DNA of 42,717 nucleotides from assembly GCA_013289825.1 (NCBI GenBank), contig JABCZF010000033.1:1-42717 (forward strand). Reading direction: 5' to 3'. Numbering within the stretch: the first letter of the stretch is position 1; every line of letters starts with the position of its first letter. Of the stretch, positions 8,613 to 17,173 are shown in pieces. The notes beneath the pieces are model-generated. The model had not been told where the DNA came from, searched no databases, and saw only the letters and a program-made list of their open reading frames with translations. Origin of the DNA: Acidobacteriota bacterium (GTDB lineage Bacteria > Acidobacteriota > Terriglobia > Acidiferrales > UBA7541). Position numbers and translations under genes: made by a program.

Positions 8613-10238
8613 TCACATCTTGTGCTGCACCTCGACGACCACTTTTTTCTGATCGTTAGCGGAAATTTGCAGTGTTTGTCCTTTGGCCAGATATGGTTTC
8701 AAGACAGTCCCGTTAGTCCATTCCAGGTCCCAGCCGTCCTCGATAGCCACAAGCGAATATCTTCCCGGCAGGATTCCGCCCAGCGCGAAGGTTCCATCAC
8801 TGTCACTCTGATCCAATCGGTAATCCTCCTCGAGGTTCTGTCCGGTCTCCGGCACAAGCAGGACCATCACGTCGGCTGTCGGTTTGCCGTCGACTTTAGC
8901 CACCCCCGTCACTTGACCCACTCCTCTTCCCATCGTGATATTCAGCTGGACGTTGCCCGCCCCGGAAATGGTAATATCCCGGCCACTTGCCTTCGCTCCC
9001 GTTGCGTAAACTCCCCCCACGTACTCGTCGCTCACCGGAAGATTCACGGATACTTTGTAAGCGCCCTCTAGTACTGCCGCGAAAGAAAATCTGCCGTCCT
9101 TTTCTAGCATGGCGGAAGCGCCCTGAGTGTCCTCGCCGACAAGACTCACTTGGCCTCGCGCGGGGTTCGCGTCGCCGGCCGGGAAAATCACGCGCCCTGA
9201 TACGTTCGCTGTTGCTCCTGTTCCGGCCCCGTCCAGCGTTTCGCCCTCGCTCACATTTGTTCTGATTGCTCGAGAGCTCGATCCCTGGCTTCCGCCCTGG
9301 TCGACGACCAGCTTGACATCTCCCGGAGGCAGACCTGCTACTTCATATTCGCCGGGTGAGATCTGTGCGGATGCGACACCCAGCGCCATGTCCAACGTTC
9401 CAAAGAGCTTTTCATTCGCCCCAATCTGAATTGCGATCTCACCGACTGGCAAATTTGCCAGTCGCACATGGACTGCAGGAACAGCCTGAAGCGGGACGTT
9501 GGCCTCTACTTTTTCACCCGCCGTCAGATTCAGTTCTCCTGCGGCCTGCTCATCTGTCACGCCCGGATAAAACGTAATCGGATAGACAACGTCCAAAGAG
9601 GGATCCGGGGACGGTCCTCTGTTTGTCGATCTGAAAGAATGCCTGTCCTGTTCAGGCAGATAGCTGAATCCCGTTTGCGCGTACCAGGGCCGGGCTTCCA
9701 CTGCCACATAGTATTTGCCAGGCTGCAGGCGCGCAAAACGGTATTCGCCCAAGTCGTCCGTCTGCATTTGTGCTTGGACAAATCGGGCATGTCTACCGCT
9801 TGTGCTTTCCGTGCCGAATAGCATCACCTGCGCTTGGCGCACGGTTTCTCCATGCTCGTCCGTCACTCGGCCGGTAATTATGACTTGCCGATGCAGCCGG
9901 AAGATCACATGCTCGGAATCAATCGCGCTTCCGACGGCGACAGCCGTCTGAAATCCGCCGTGTTCGTTGTGCCCCTCCCGTACATAGCCTTGCGCCGTGG
10001 CGAAGAGCGGATACTTCGCGGCTTCAAGACCTTGAAAGACAAACCGCCCGTCTTCCCCAGCGGTGGTTTTCGTTTCGTCTGTGCCTACTGAAATAGATAC
10101 TTCTGCGTGCGCAACCGGCACACCGGTCACCGCATCAACGACCACGCCGCTGATGCGATACGCAGGCGGTGCTTGCTCCTCGGCGCCGGCCGGAGGCATA
10201 GTGAGCAGCATTCCAAGGCAGAACAACGCCGCCATCAT
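8613..10238 (-). CDS. Secreted carboxypeptidase-regulatory-like domain protein (second of pair)
   Basis: A 541-residue protein with a signal peptide (residues 1-19, ending PAGAEE) and several prealbumin-like beta-sandwich modules of the CarboxypepD_reg type. The first reads YRISGVVVDAVTGVPVAHA followed by VFQGLEAAKYPL; a second begins ITGRVTDEHGE, and others follow to the C-terminus. These domains are common in acidobacterial secreted and TonB-linked proteins, but no peptidase or barrel domain is present, so a binding or scaffolding role is inferred. Its ATG overlaps the TGA of the upstream paralogue by 4 nt (ATGA), which implies coupled translation. Confidence 0.88.
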   Translation of the reverse strand: MMAALFCLGMLLTMPPAGAEEQAPPAYRISGVVVDAVTGVPVAHAEVSISVGTDETKTTAGEDGRFVFQGLEAAKYPLFATAQGYVREGHNEHGGFQTAVAVGSAIDSEHVIFRLHRQVIITGRVTDEHGETVRQAQVMLFGTESTSGRHARFVQAQMQTDDLGEYRFARLQPGKYYVAVEARPWYAQTGFSYLPEQDRHSFRSTNRGPSPDPSLDVVYPITFYPGVTDEQAAGELNLTAGEKVEANVPLQAVPAVHVRLANLPVGEIAIQIGANEKLFGTLDMALGVASAQISPGEYEVAGLPPGDVKLVVDQGGSQGSSSRAIRTNVSEGETLDGAGTGATANVSGRVIFPAGDANPARGQVSLVGEDTQGASAMLEKDGRFSFAAVLEGAYKVSVNLPVSDEYVGGVYATGAKASGRDITISGAGNVQLNITMGRGVGQVTGVAKVDGKPTADVMVLLVPETGQNLEEDYRLDQSDSDGTFALGGILPGRYSLVAIEDGWDLEWTNGTVLKPYLAKGQTLQISANDQKKVVVEVQHKM

Positions 10239-11881
10239 CGGTGCCTTTCCGGGAGCTCCTGGACCTCAACTCGCACGCTTGTTTCGGCTCCTCCGGACTG
10301 CAGCGTCACTGCGCTCGCATGCTCCAGGTACTTTTCCATCGCGCCGGGACTGCGGAATTCCAGATCAAGCGCATCCTTCACCGCTATAACCTGGTATTTG
10401 CCGGGCGCAAGGTTGCCCTGGGAGAACGCACCGGTTTCGTTCGTCTGTGTGAGGACCGACCGCCTCGGATATTCTTCGGAGTAAATCACCACTGCGGCAG
10501 CGGCAGGCTGCCCTTTTTCCATCACCTTGACGCTCAATTGCGCACCGTCCTTCCCGAGCGTCACCTCGATCGGCGGCAGAACACCACCGGGCGCAATCGT
10601 CAGGTCGTCGCGCAGCAAATCCACACTCCCGCAACGGAGTGAGGCTATGTATGCCGGTTGATTCGGCGATGCTTCCACCGTGTAGGTCCCCGGTGGGATG
10701 TCCTCGATTCTTGCCGCCGGCCTTGGCTCCCCATTCTGCGGAGGAACCATAGTTCCACGCGAGTTTTGCAAAAATTCCTTGGAGATCAACTGCACCATGA
10801 CCTGAGGCACATTGGTGGTTTCGACGGGCGGAATTCCTCCGTAGACTTGAACCCCCACGGAGATCCCTCGCCCTAGGATAAGGACCAGGCCGGCCAAGTC
10901 GGATTTCAATTGAATCAGCCGCGTCGCTGTCAGCTGCACTTGTAATTCTTGCGGCCCGTTTCCGTTCGGCGCCTGAGCCGAAGCCGCGAGCAAATAGGTT
11001 CCCGCCGGTACTCCGGGGATTTGGAATTCTCCGCTCTTAGGGTCGATGCCGACGATCCTTTGCACCATGTCACCCGATGCATTCATCAGCGTAAGGCTGA
11101 ATCCCCCAACCGGAGTGGCTCCGCGCACCACTCCCGCAACCTCAAATAGCGGCTGGCGGCTTAAGGCTTGCGTGATATGCACCGTCGCGCCGGCCCGCAG
11201 TTCAATTGCGGTTGCGGACTCCACATCCGCGACCCCGGGATAGAATTGGGGCCCGTACCCCTGATTCGTTTGCTTTCTTCGATGCAGTTTGTCGTAAGTA
11301 ACCCAGCCTCCACGGTTCGCTGGAACAAACGACAGGTGGTAGCTTCCGGGAGTGAGTTCTGCGAGACGAAAGTTTCCTTCGTCATCTGTCGCGGCCTCGC
11401 CACCGTTCTGCAGGCTTTTCCGGCCGTTTTCCGTTTGCCAGCGCTGCGCTCGTACCGTGACTCCCTCAACCGGCTCGCCGCTCTCGTTCTTCACTTCGCC
11501 GTAGATGATTCCTTCCGGCGTCAGCTTCAAGACCACTTCTTTTTCGGATGGGACGTCTTGAAAGGAGTTTCTCCACGCATTCCAAAGCCCCAGTTGCTGT
11601 TCGCTGAAAAATCCCGGCTTGCTCGCCGTCAAGTTATACCGGCCGCGCGCCAGATTCCTGAACACAAACGTCCCGTCGGCCCCGGCAAATTGCGCCTTCC
11701 CGGTGCCGGCTTGCATTTGCACAAGCGCTCGACTCACGGGCTCCCCGGTAACGGCGTTGATCACCATCCCGCTCACTTCGAAATTCTCCGTCTCGGTTTG
11801 TTGCGCAAGAGCTGCGGCAACACCCAATAGCCAGGGCAGTACTGTGAATGAAACTATGAAGGCAGGAATGCTTCGGCGCAT
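10235..11881 (-). CDS. Secreted carboxypeptidase-regulatory-like domain protein (first of pair)
   Basis: A 548-residue protein with a signal peptide (about residues 1-27, ending AAALAQQ) and repeated CarboxypepD_reg beta-sandwich modules. The first reads FEVSGMVINAVTGEPVSRA followed by FRNLARGRYNLTA, and the second begins IIYGEVKNESGEPVEG. Further Gly/Pro-rich PAGTY and PPGTY turns are typical of the fold. It shares domain order and length with the downstream gene, with which it overlaps by 4 nt, so the two are probably tandem duplicates made in stoichiometric amounts. There is no catalytic domain; function is unknown beyond likely periplasmic or surface location. Confidence 0.88.
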   Translation of the reverse strand: MRRSIPAFIVSFTVLPWLLGVAAALAQQTETENFEVSGMVINAVTGEPVSRALVQMQAGTGKAQFAGADGTFVFRNLARGRYNLTASKPGFFSEQQLGLWNAWRNSFQDVPSEKEVVLKLTPEGIIYGEVKNESGEPVEGVTVRAQRWQTENGRKSLQNGGEAATDDEGNFRLAELTPGSYHLSFVPANRGGWVTYDKLHRRKQTNQGYGPQFYPGVADVESATAIELRAGATVHITQALSRQPLFEVAGVVRGATPVGGFSLTLMNASGDMVQRIVGIDPKSGEFQIPGVPAGTYLLAASAQAPNGNGPQELQVQLTATRLIQLKSDLAGLVLILGRGISVGVQVYGGIPPVETTNVPQVMVQLISKEFLQNSRGTMVPPQNGEPRPAARIEDIPPGTYTVEASPNQPAYIASLRCGSVDLLRDDLTIAPGGVLPPIEVTLGKDGAQLSVKVMEKGQPAAAAVVIYSEEYPRRSVLTQTNETGAFSQGNLAPGKYQVIAVKDALDLEFRSPGAMEKYLEHASAVTLQSGGAETSVRVEVQELPERHR

Positions 11882-12180
11882 TTCTTGTCCCGAATCCCGA
11901 ATCTCGTCTTTACCCTACCAAGCCCGACCAGCCGTTGATCACTTCCTCGATAGTCCTTCACGTTACTCCTACCTGGATGCTCTCGGTGCATGGCGAAGTT
12001 GCATCTGCGTCCTCATTCTCCCGATGGCCGAAACAGGATCTCGGCAACCGTCCACTCCCGCTCATTGGCTGGAATGGGATCGCATAAATACAGATAGACA
12101 ACACAAGAAGGAGGTACTGAAGATTCTAGTTTCTGAAGTGCTCGAGGACTTCCCGGCAAAAGCACAGTCCTGCCGTGGGC
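11882..12180. other. Intergenic stretch, no feature recognised
   Basis: This gap lies between the start of the carboxypeptidase-like pair and the end of the HhH lipoprotein gene. It should hold the promoter for the pair, but no convincing -35/-10 set, terminator or coding remnant was found. Confidence 0.4.
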
Positions 12181-12594
12181 CTACTTCACTGCGACTTCAT
12201 CCTTCAACTTCTCATACGCAGCCGCGCTCAGAATTTTCTTGCTCACCAGATCATGCTTGTCATGATAAGGCCGCCCGGCCACGATCCGCCTCGCCTCGTG
12301 CTTTCCAATGCCCGGCAATTCCGTCAATTCATCCACGGTCGCGGCGTTCAGATCTACCTTTTTCTGCTCGCCGTTTTCCCAGCCTTCTTTGGCGCCGTCG
12401 ACGGCCGCCTTCACGGCGCGTCCGGCCTCTTCAATCTTTGGCTTGGCTTCCGCCGCGGCTTTCGCCGCTTGTTCCCGAATTGTTTTCTCGCGTTCCGCGG
12501 GATCGCCCGAGCAACCGGCTGCTCCCGCCGCCACAACCATCGCCGCTGCTAACGCCGGCCCTACTATGCCAAGACCTTTCCGCATGTTCATCAC
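12181..12594 (-). CDS. Small lipoprotein with a ComEA-like helix-hairpin-helix domain
   Basis: A 137-residue protein. A signal sequence ends in a lipobox-like AAGC with Cys28, so it is probably a lipoprotein, although Ala at -3 is not the commonest residue. Residues 32-70 are a charged, Ala-rich helical segment. From about residue 80 a ComEA-type helix-hairpin-helix follows: VDLNAATVDELTELPGIGKHEARRIV. Such domains bind DNA without sequence specificity. In competence systems ComEA binds DNA outside the inner membrane, but no other competence genes are nearby, so that role is not claimed. GAGAGGTG lies directly before the ATG. Confidence 0.85.
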   Translation of the reverse strand: MMNMRKGLGIVGPALAAAMVVAAGAAGCSGDPAEREKTIREQAAKAAAEAKPKIEEAGRAVKAAVDGAKEGWENGEQKKVDLNAATVDELTELPGIGKHEARRIVAGRPYHDKHDLVSKKILSAAAYEKLKDEVAVK

Positions 12595-12656
12595 CTCTCG
12601 CTTACTCCCCTTAATCCTCCGCTTCTCCTCCGGCTCCTGTCCATCCTCAATTTCCT

Positions 12657-13565
12657 TTATTTATGCCCCTTCAAAAACGTCCCCTTTTCCAGATCTTTAA
12701 ACGCTTGCTGCAACTGTTCTTGCGTGTTCATCACGATCGGACCGTACCAGGCCACCGGCTCCTCGAGCGGTTTCCCCGACACAAGTAGAAAGCGAATCCC
12801 CTCGTCGCCGGCCTCCACGACGACCTCATCCCCTCGGTCAAACAAGACCAGAGAACGGTTATCCGCCGCTACTGGAGGCGCCGTGTCTAGCCAACCCACC
12901 GCTTCTGTCGGCACCGCCAGCGGCTCCGACGCATTGCAAAACTTTCCTGATCCCGCAAACACATAGGCAAACGCGTGCCGCGTCGTTCCTACCGGCAACG
13001 TCTTCCGACGCCCCGGCGGCACGGACACATCCAAATAGACTGGCTCGGCCGCAATCCCATCCACCGGCCCGCTCTTGCCCCAGAAATTTCCGCAAACCAC
13101 GCGCACGTGCGTCCCGTCGTCGTCTTTGATCTCCGGAATTTCCGGCGCTTTCACTTCTTGATACCGCGGCGCGGTCATTTTCAGCGACGCCGGCAAATTC
13201 GCCCACAATTGAAACCCATGCATTCGTCCAGCGTGATCTCCCTTGGGCATCTCCTGGTGAATGATCCCGCTGCCCGCCGTCATCCACTGCACGTCGCCGG
13301 ACGCAATCTCTCCGTGGTTTCCCATACTGTCGCCGTGCTCCACGGTCCCCGCCAAAACATACGTAATTGTTTCGATGCCGCGATGCGGGTGCCACGGAAA
13401 CCCCGCTAAATAATCCTCCGGCACATCGTTGCGAAAATCGTCAAGCAGCAAGAACGGATCGAAGTCCGCCGTATTCCCAAATCCGAACGCCCGCCGCAAA
13501 TGCACTCCCGCGCCTTCCACGGTTGGTTTAGCCGCCACCAACCTCTTCACTGGTCGTATCGACAT
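12657..13565 (-). CDS. Pirin family protein
   Basis: A 302-residue bicupin of the pirin family. The N-terminal cupin carries the metal ligands expected from other pirins: HPHRG (His59, His61) and HQEMP (His103, Glu105). The C-terminal cupin follows from about residue 170, and the protein ends after the usual PIVMNTQEQLQQA segment. Bacterial pirins bind Fe(II); some open quercetin in vitro and others bind metabolic enzymes, so the physiological role here is open. GGAGAGGG precedes the ATG. It lies 62 nt upstream of the HhH lipoprotein gene on the same strand. Confidence 0.93.
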   Translation of the reverse strand: MSIRPVKRLVAAKPTVEGAGVHLRRAFGFGNTADFDPFLLLDDFRNDVPEDYLAGFPWHPHRGIETITYVLAGTVEHGDSMGNHGEIASGDVQWMTAGSGIIHQEMPKGDHAGRMHGFQLWANLPASLKMTAPRYQEVKAPEIPEIKDDDGTHVRVVCGNFWGKSGPVDGIAAEPVYLDVSVPPGRRKTLPVGTTRHAFAYVFAGSGKFCNASEPLAVPTEAVGWLDTAPPVAADNRSLVLFDRGDEVVVEAGDEGIRFLLVSGKPLEEPVAWYGPIVMNTQEQLQQAFKDLEKGTFLKGHK

Positions 13566-13673
13566 TTTGTCCCTCTCCTGCGCTTTACCCGTCGCATCCG
13601 GATTGCGCCGTTTGCCGCTATTGGCGGAAGGCGGGGCAAGCCCCCCTACAACACACGTTTCTCGCCGCGCTTC

Positions 13674-14408
13674 TCAACTATCTCCATACACTGGCACCGC
13701 AGCTCCCTGGACCAATTTCGCCGCGTCGCTGCACAAAAACAATATCACGCGCGTAATCTCCTCCGGCTTCGGCCACTTCGCGAAGTCTGCTTTCGGCATC
13801 GCCTTGCGGTTTGCCACTGTATCAATGATGCTCGGCATGATCGAGTTCGCTCTGACTCCTGTACCTTTCAAATCCGCCGCCAAGCAATCGATCATCGCTA
13901 CTGCTGCGGCCTTCGACGCCGCATACGCCGACGCGCCTGCCGCGTGATCCACCGCTGCTCTTGCCGCCACGTTCACAATCGCTCCGCTTCCTTGCTTAAC
14001 CATCACGCGGGCCGCCGCCCGCGCCAAGACAAATCCCGCGCGCAAATTCAGCGCGATCATCTGCTCAAAAACTTTTGTTTCCAGCTCCCACAATTTAATG
14101 CCGCCCGCATACCCTCCCACAGCATTCACCAGGCAGTCCAATCGTTCATGCCGCTCCACAATTCCATTCATCAGTTTCGCGACCGCGGCTTCATCCGTTA
14201 CGTCCACGGCGAACCCTTCCAGCGAAGCCCCACCCGCTTCGACCAATTTTGCGCTAGCCGTCTTCTTCAACTCGTCTAAATCCCCAGGCCTCTGGAACGT
14301 AACAATCACCTGCGCCCCCGCGTCGACAAACGCCAAACTCACCGCCCGCCCTAAGCCGCCCGTCCCTCCCGCCACCAAAACCACTTTCGCAGCGCCTCTG
14401 TCTCCCAC
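13674..14408 (-). CDS. SDR family oxidoreductase with Ala in place of the catalytic Ser
   Basis: A 244-residue short-chain dehydrogenase/reductase. The Rossmann motif GGTGGLG is at 14-20, the NAG-like segment VNAVGG at 94-99, and the catalytic pair is Tyr162 and Lys166 in YAASK. Aligned from Tyr back 13 positions, the residue that is normally the catalytic Ser is Ala149 (VNVAARAA). Similar SDRs with a VN-(G/A)-A-R motif exist, so this may be a subfamily trait and not damage. The start is a GTG at 14408. It is followed by the pirin gene 108 nt downstream on the same strand. The substrate is unknown. Confidence 0.9.
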   Translation of the reverse strand: MGDRGAAKVVLVAGGTGGLGRAVSLAFVDAGAQVIVTFQRPGDLDELKKTASAKLVEAGGASLEGFAVDVTDEAAVAKLMNGIVERHERLDCLVNAVGGYAGGIKLWELETKVFEQMIALNLRAGFVLARAAARVMVKQGSGAIVNVAARAAVDHAAGASAYAASKAAAVAMIDCLAADLKGTGVRANSIMPSIIDTVANRKAMPKADFAKWPKPEEITRVILFLCSDAAKLVQGAAVPVYGDS

Positions 14409-15003
14409 GGTGCTCTCCGATCACGTCCAACCCTGGCATCTTGTCACAACCGCACCGCCCGCTCAACCACACTCCTCCTTTCCATCCGCCGCGTTACTTT
14501 GATCGCCAAGACAGCGATCCGCGTCGCGCGTGCCGTGTGGGCGCTTCGGGACAGAAATCCTTTGTCAGATTTCTGGTTAACAATAAGGCCCTTGCGCCTT
14601 TTTTCGGAGGTGCCGATTCCAAAGGGTCGTAAGTCCTGTGTCTTGGAATTGCTGATTCCAAACGGTTTATGGGTGAGTTTGGTGGAAGTGCGGATCTTAA
14701 GAGGGTTAGTTGCCGGAGGGCAGCGAAAGCCAGAGATGATTCGATGGGAAAAGCGAACCTTATCTCGGGACGGGTCATGCAAAGTCTGGCTGGCGCCGCC
14801 GGCTGGCCGATCGTTTCGTAGGAGATCGCCAATCTCGAACTGCAAACCGACCAGCGGCACATCGCGGCGCAGGTCGCCTCCCGCATCGGTCTCGAGGTGT
14901 AGCCGTTCGCGGTATAGACACAACTGATGCCGGCGTGCGTCGCAGGAGTTACACCTTCTTGGTTGCAGCGATGTGCCAAGGCCTTCGCCCGCAGGCTCAA
15001 CTG
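14409..15003. other. 595-base gap with no gene; small inverted and direct repeats
   Basis: No open frame here has a family motif or a ribosome site. The segment GATTCCAAAGGGT (14615-14627) recurs as GATTCCAAACGGT (14654-14666). Between them TTGGAAT (14644-14650) can pair with ATTCCAA of either copy, giving two mutually exclusive hairpins. The gap should contain the promoter of the SDR gene and the 3' end of the RNase J transcript, but neither could be placed. Confidence 0.4.
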
Positions 15004-16671
15004 TCAGATTTCGAGAATTACCGGGAGGATCAGGGGACGTTTGGAGGTTTGTTTGTTGATGTAGCGTTTAAGGTCGACACGGATTTTTTCTTTGATTACG
15101 CCCCAGTCGGATTTCTCTTCGGCGTTGGATTGCTCGACGGTCTTGAGGATGACTTCGCGGGCGCCAGCGATTAGTTCCTGGCCGTTGTCGCTGAAAAGGC
15201 CGCGGGTGACGATTTCCGGTTGGGATTCCATTTTGCCGGTGTGTTTGTCGATGGCGATGATGGGGACGACTACGCCATCTTCGGACAGATGTTTGCGGTC
15301 ACGGATGACTACGTCCTCGATCTCTTCGAGGGAGCCGGAATCGACGCAGACGCGGCCTGCGGTTACGGGATCGCGCCGGCGCACGCCATCCTGGGTGAAT
15401 TCGATGCACTTGCCATTTTCGAGAAGGAGGATTTCTCCGGAGACGCAGCCGAGTTGATGGGCTAGCGCGGCGTGGCGGAAGAGATGACGGTATTCCCCGT
15501 GGACGGGAATGAAATAGCGGGGCTTGACGAGCTGCAGGACCAGTTTCTGTTCTTCCTGGCTGGCGTGGCCGGAAACGTGAATGGTGCCGGCGGAATTGTC
15601 GTAATAGACCAGAGCTCGGCGGCGAAACATGTGGTCAAGCATGCGGAAGATGGCTTTTTCGTTGCCGGGAATGATGCGCGCGGAAAGGATGACGCTGTCG
15701 TTTTCGTCCACGGTGACGAAGCGGTGATTGTCGACAGCGATGCGCGAAAGGGAAGACATCGGTTCGGCCTGGCTGCCGCTGGCGAGAATGACGATGCGCC
15801 TGGGATCGAAATTGCGAATGTCTTGCGGGCGAACGACCATGCCGTCAGGGATGCGCAAGTAGTTCATGGAGTGTGCGATCTCGACGTTGTCGACCATGCT
15901 GCGGCCAACGAAGGCGACTTTGCGGCCGACGCGTCCGGCGACGTCGATGACTTGCTGGATGCGGTGAATCGAGGAAGCGAAACAGGAAAGAATGACGCGG
16001 CGCGGCGCGGAGCGGCAGAGCTCTTCGATGCGCGGGACGATGGCGCGCTCGGAAGGAGTGAAGCCGGGGCGCTCGACGTTGGTGGAGTCGCTGAAAAGGG
16101 CCAGGACGCCTTCGGCGCCGTAGCGGGCGAAGGTGTGGAGATCGAAGGGGGCGCCGTCGACAGGAGTCTGGTCGATCTTGAAGTCGCCAGTGTGAATGAT
16201 GACGCCGAGCGGAGTGCGGACGGCGAGGGCCACGCAGTCGATGGTGCTGTGCGTGACGTTGATGAACTCGATTTCGTAGGGGCCGATTTCGACGAGGCGG
16301 CCGGGGAGAACTTCGCGGAGCGTGGTGGAGGCCAGGAGTCCAGCTTCGTCGAGGCGTTTTTTGACCAGCGCGAGGGTGAAGCGCGTGCCGTAAATGGGGA
16401 CGTTCAGGTCGCGGAGAATGTAGGCGAGCGCGCCGATGTGATCTTCGTGGCCGTGGGTCAGGACGATGGCGCGAACGTGCTGGCGATTTTGCTTTAGGTA
16501 GGTGATGTCGGGGATGACGAGGTCTACGCCGAGGAGTTCGGATTCGGGGAACATCATCCCTGCGTCGATGACGAGAATGTCGTCGCCCAGACGGAGGACC
16601 ATCATGTTCATTCCGAATTCGCCGAGACCACCGAGGGGGATTGCCAGTAGCGACTGCGTAGACTTACTCAA
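15004..16671 (-). CDS. rnj: Ribonuclease J
   Basis: A 555-residue RNase J. The metallo-beta-lactamase domain has HGHEDH at residues 73-78, followed by the beta-CASP domain and a C-terminal domain ending in a basic stretch. Segments such as IPLGGLGEFGMNM at the N-terminus and PVHGEYRHL near residue 390 are typical. RNase J is a Zn-dependent enzyme that matures and degrades RNA by 5'-to-3' exonuclease and endonuclease activity, and it often replaces RNase E outside Proteobacteria. The predicted start is TTG, with GGAGA about 12 nt upstream. It is the last gene of a same-strand run that begins at aguB, with a 163-nt gap before it. Confidence 0.95.
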   Translation of the reverse strand: MSKSTQSLLAIPLGGLGEFGMNMMVLRLGDDILVIDAGMMFPESELLGVDLVIPDITYLKQNRQHVRAIVLTHGHEDHIGALAYILRDLNVPIYGTRFTLALVKKRLDEAGLLASTTLREVLPGRLVEIGPYEIEFINVTHSTIDCVALAVRTPLGVIIHTGDFKIDQTPVDGAPFDLHTFARYGAEGVLALFSDSTNVERPGFTPSERAIVPRIEELCRSAPRRVILSCFASSIHRIQQVIDVAGRVGRKVAFVGRSMVDNVEIAHSMNYLRIPDGMVVRPQDIRNFDPRRIVILASGSQAEPMSSLSRIAVDNHRFVTVDENDSVILSARIIPGNEKAIFRMLDHMFRRRALVYYDNSAGTIHVSGHASQEEQKLVLQLVKPRYFIPVHGEYRHLFRHAALAHQLGCVSGEILLLENGKCIEFTQDGVRRRDPVTAGRVCVDSGSLEEIEDVVIRDRKHLSEDGVVVPIIAIDKHTGKMESQPEIVTRGLFSDNGQELIAGAREVILKTVEQSNAEEKSDWGVIKEKIRVDLKRYINKQTSKRPLILPVILEI

Positions 16672-16834
16672 AGAAAGGTTATCTCCGTGATGTTCGTAGG
16701 AATCGTATCACAGTAGGGTGATGGGCGCGCGGTGCGATCGGGGTTCTTGGCGGGTGTCTCTTTTTGCACAGGCTAATCGCGCTTCGTGTTCGAAGTGATG
16801 GCGCGGCGCGGGGCAGGCTGTTCGGGCTGCTTGG

Positions 16835-17143
16835 TCAGCGATCGCCGCCGCTGAAGAGATGGGCGATCAACACGAGGAGGACGGCGCCAACCGTGGCGGC
16901 GGCCAGCGAATAGAGAAAGCCTCCGCCGAAGATGCCGAGGCGTATGAAAATCCAGCCACCAATGAAAGAACCGACTACGCCAAGAATAATGTCGGTGATG
17001 CAGCCGAAGCCCCGGCCGCGGGAGATTTTTCCGGCGAGCCATCCGGCGATTAGGCCGATGGTGATCCAGCCCCAGAATCCGCTGGGGAGGTAGACGGAAA
17101 TACCCTTCGTCTCGAACATGGCGTTAAAAAGCATTGCGGACAT
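16835..17143 (-). CDS. GlsB/YeaQ/YmgE family (transglycosylase-associated) membrane protein
   Basis: A 102-residue inner-membrane protein with three hydrophobic helices and glycine-rich motifs of the Transgly_assoc family: GLIAGWLAGKISRGRGFGC, then DIILGVVGSFIGGW, then a C-terminal helix ending HLFSGGDR. Homologues are small stress-linked membrane proteins of unknown biochemical function; the transglycosylase name is historical. It has about 20 extra residues at the N-terminus compared with the shortest members. It lies 30 nt downstream of the agmatine deiminase gene on the same strand and could share its transcript. Confidence 0.9.
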   Translation of the reverse strand: MSAMLFNAMFETKGISVYLPSGFWGWITIGLIAGWLAGKISRGRGFGCITDIILGVVGSFIGGWIFIRLGIFGGGFLYSLAAATVGAVLLVLIAHLFSGGDR

Positions 17144-17173
17144 TCAGCCTCCAAGAAACATCTCGGGAGTCTA

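Noticed and set aside
13633..13644. GGGGCAAGCCCC palindrome between the pirin and SDR genes, REP-like
   Set aside because: A single short GC-rich palindrome; no second full copy was found in the window, so it cannot be called a repeat family.
14585..14607. AAGGC...GCCTT hairpin followed by T-run, plus orientation
   Set aside because: Only a 5-bp stem, and no plus-strand gene lies upstream for it to terminate.
15472..16497. Long plus-strand open frame of 341 codons
   Set aside because: It is antisense to RNase J and low in complexity (Asp/Gly/Val-rich), a typical shadow of a GC-rich gene; the minus strand carries clear RNase J motifs.
16782..16796. CTTCG/CGAAG inverted repeat between the GlsB-type gene and RNase J
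   Set aside because: Short stem without a T-run in the direction of transcription, so not supported as a terminator.
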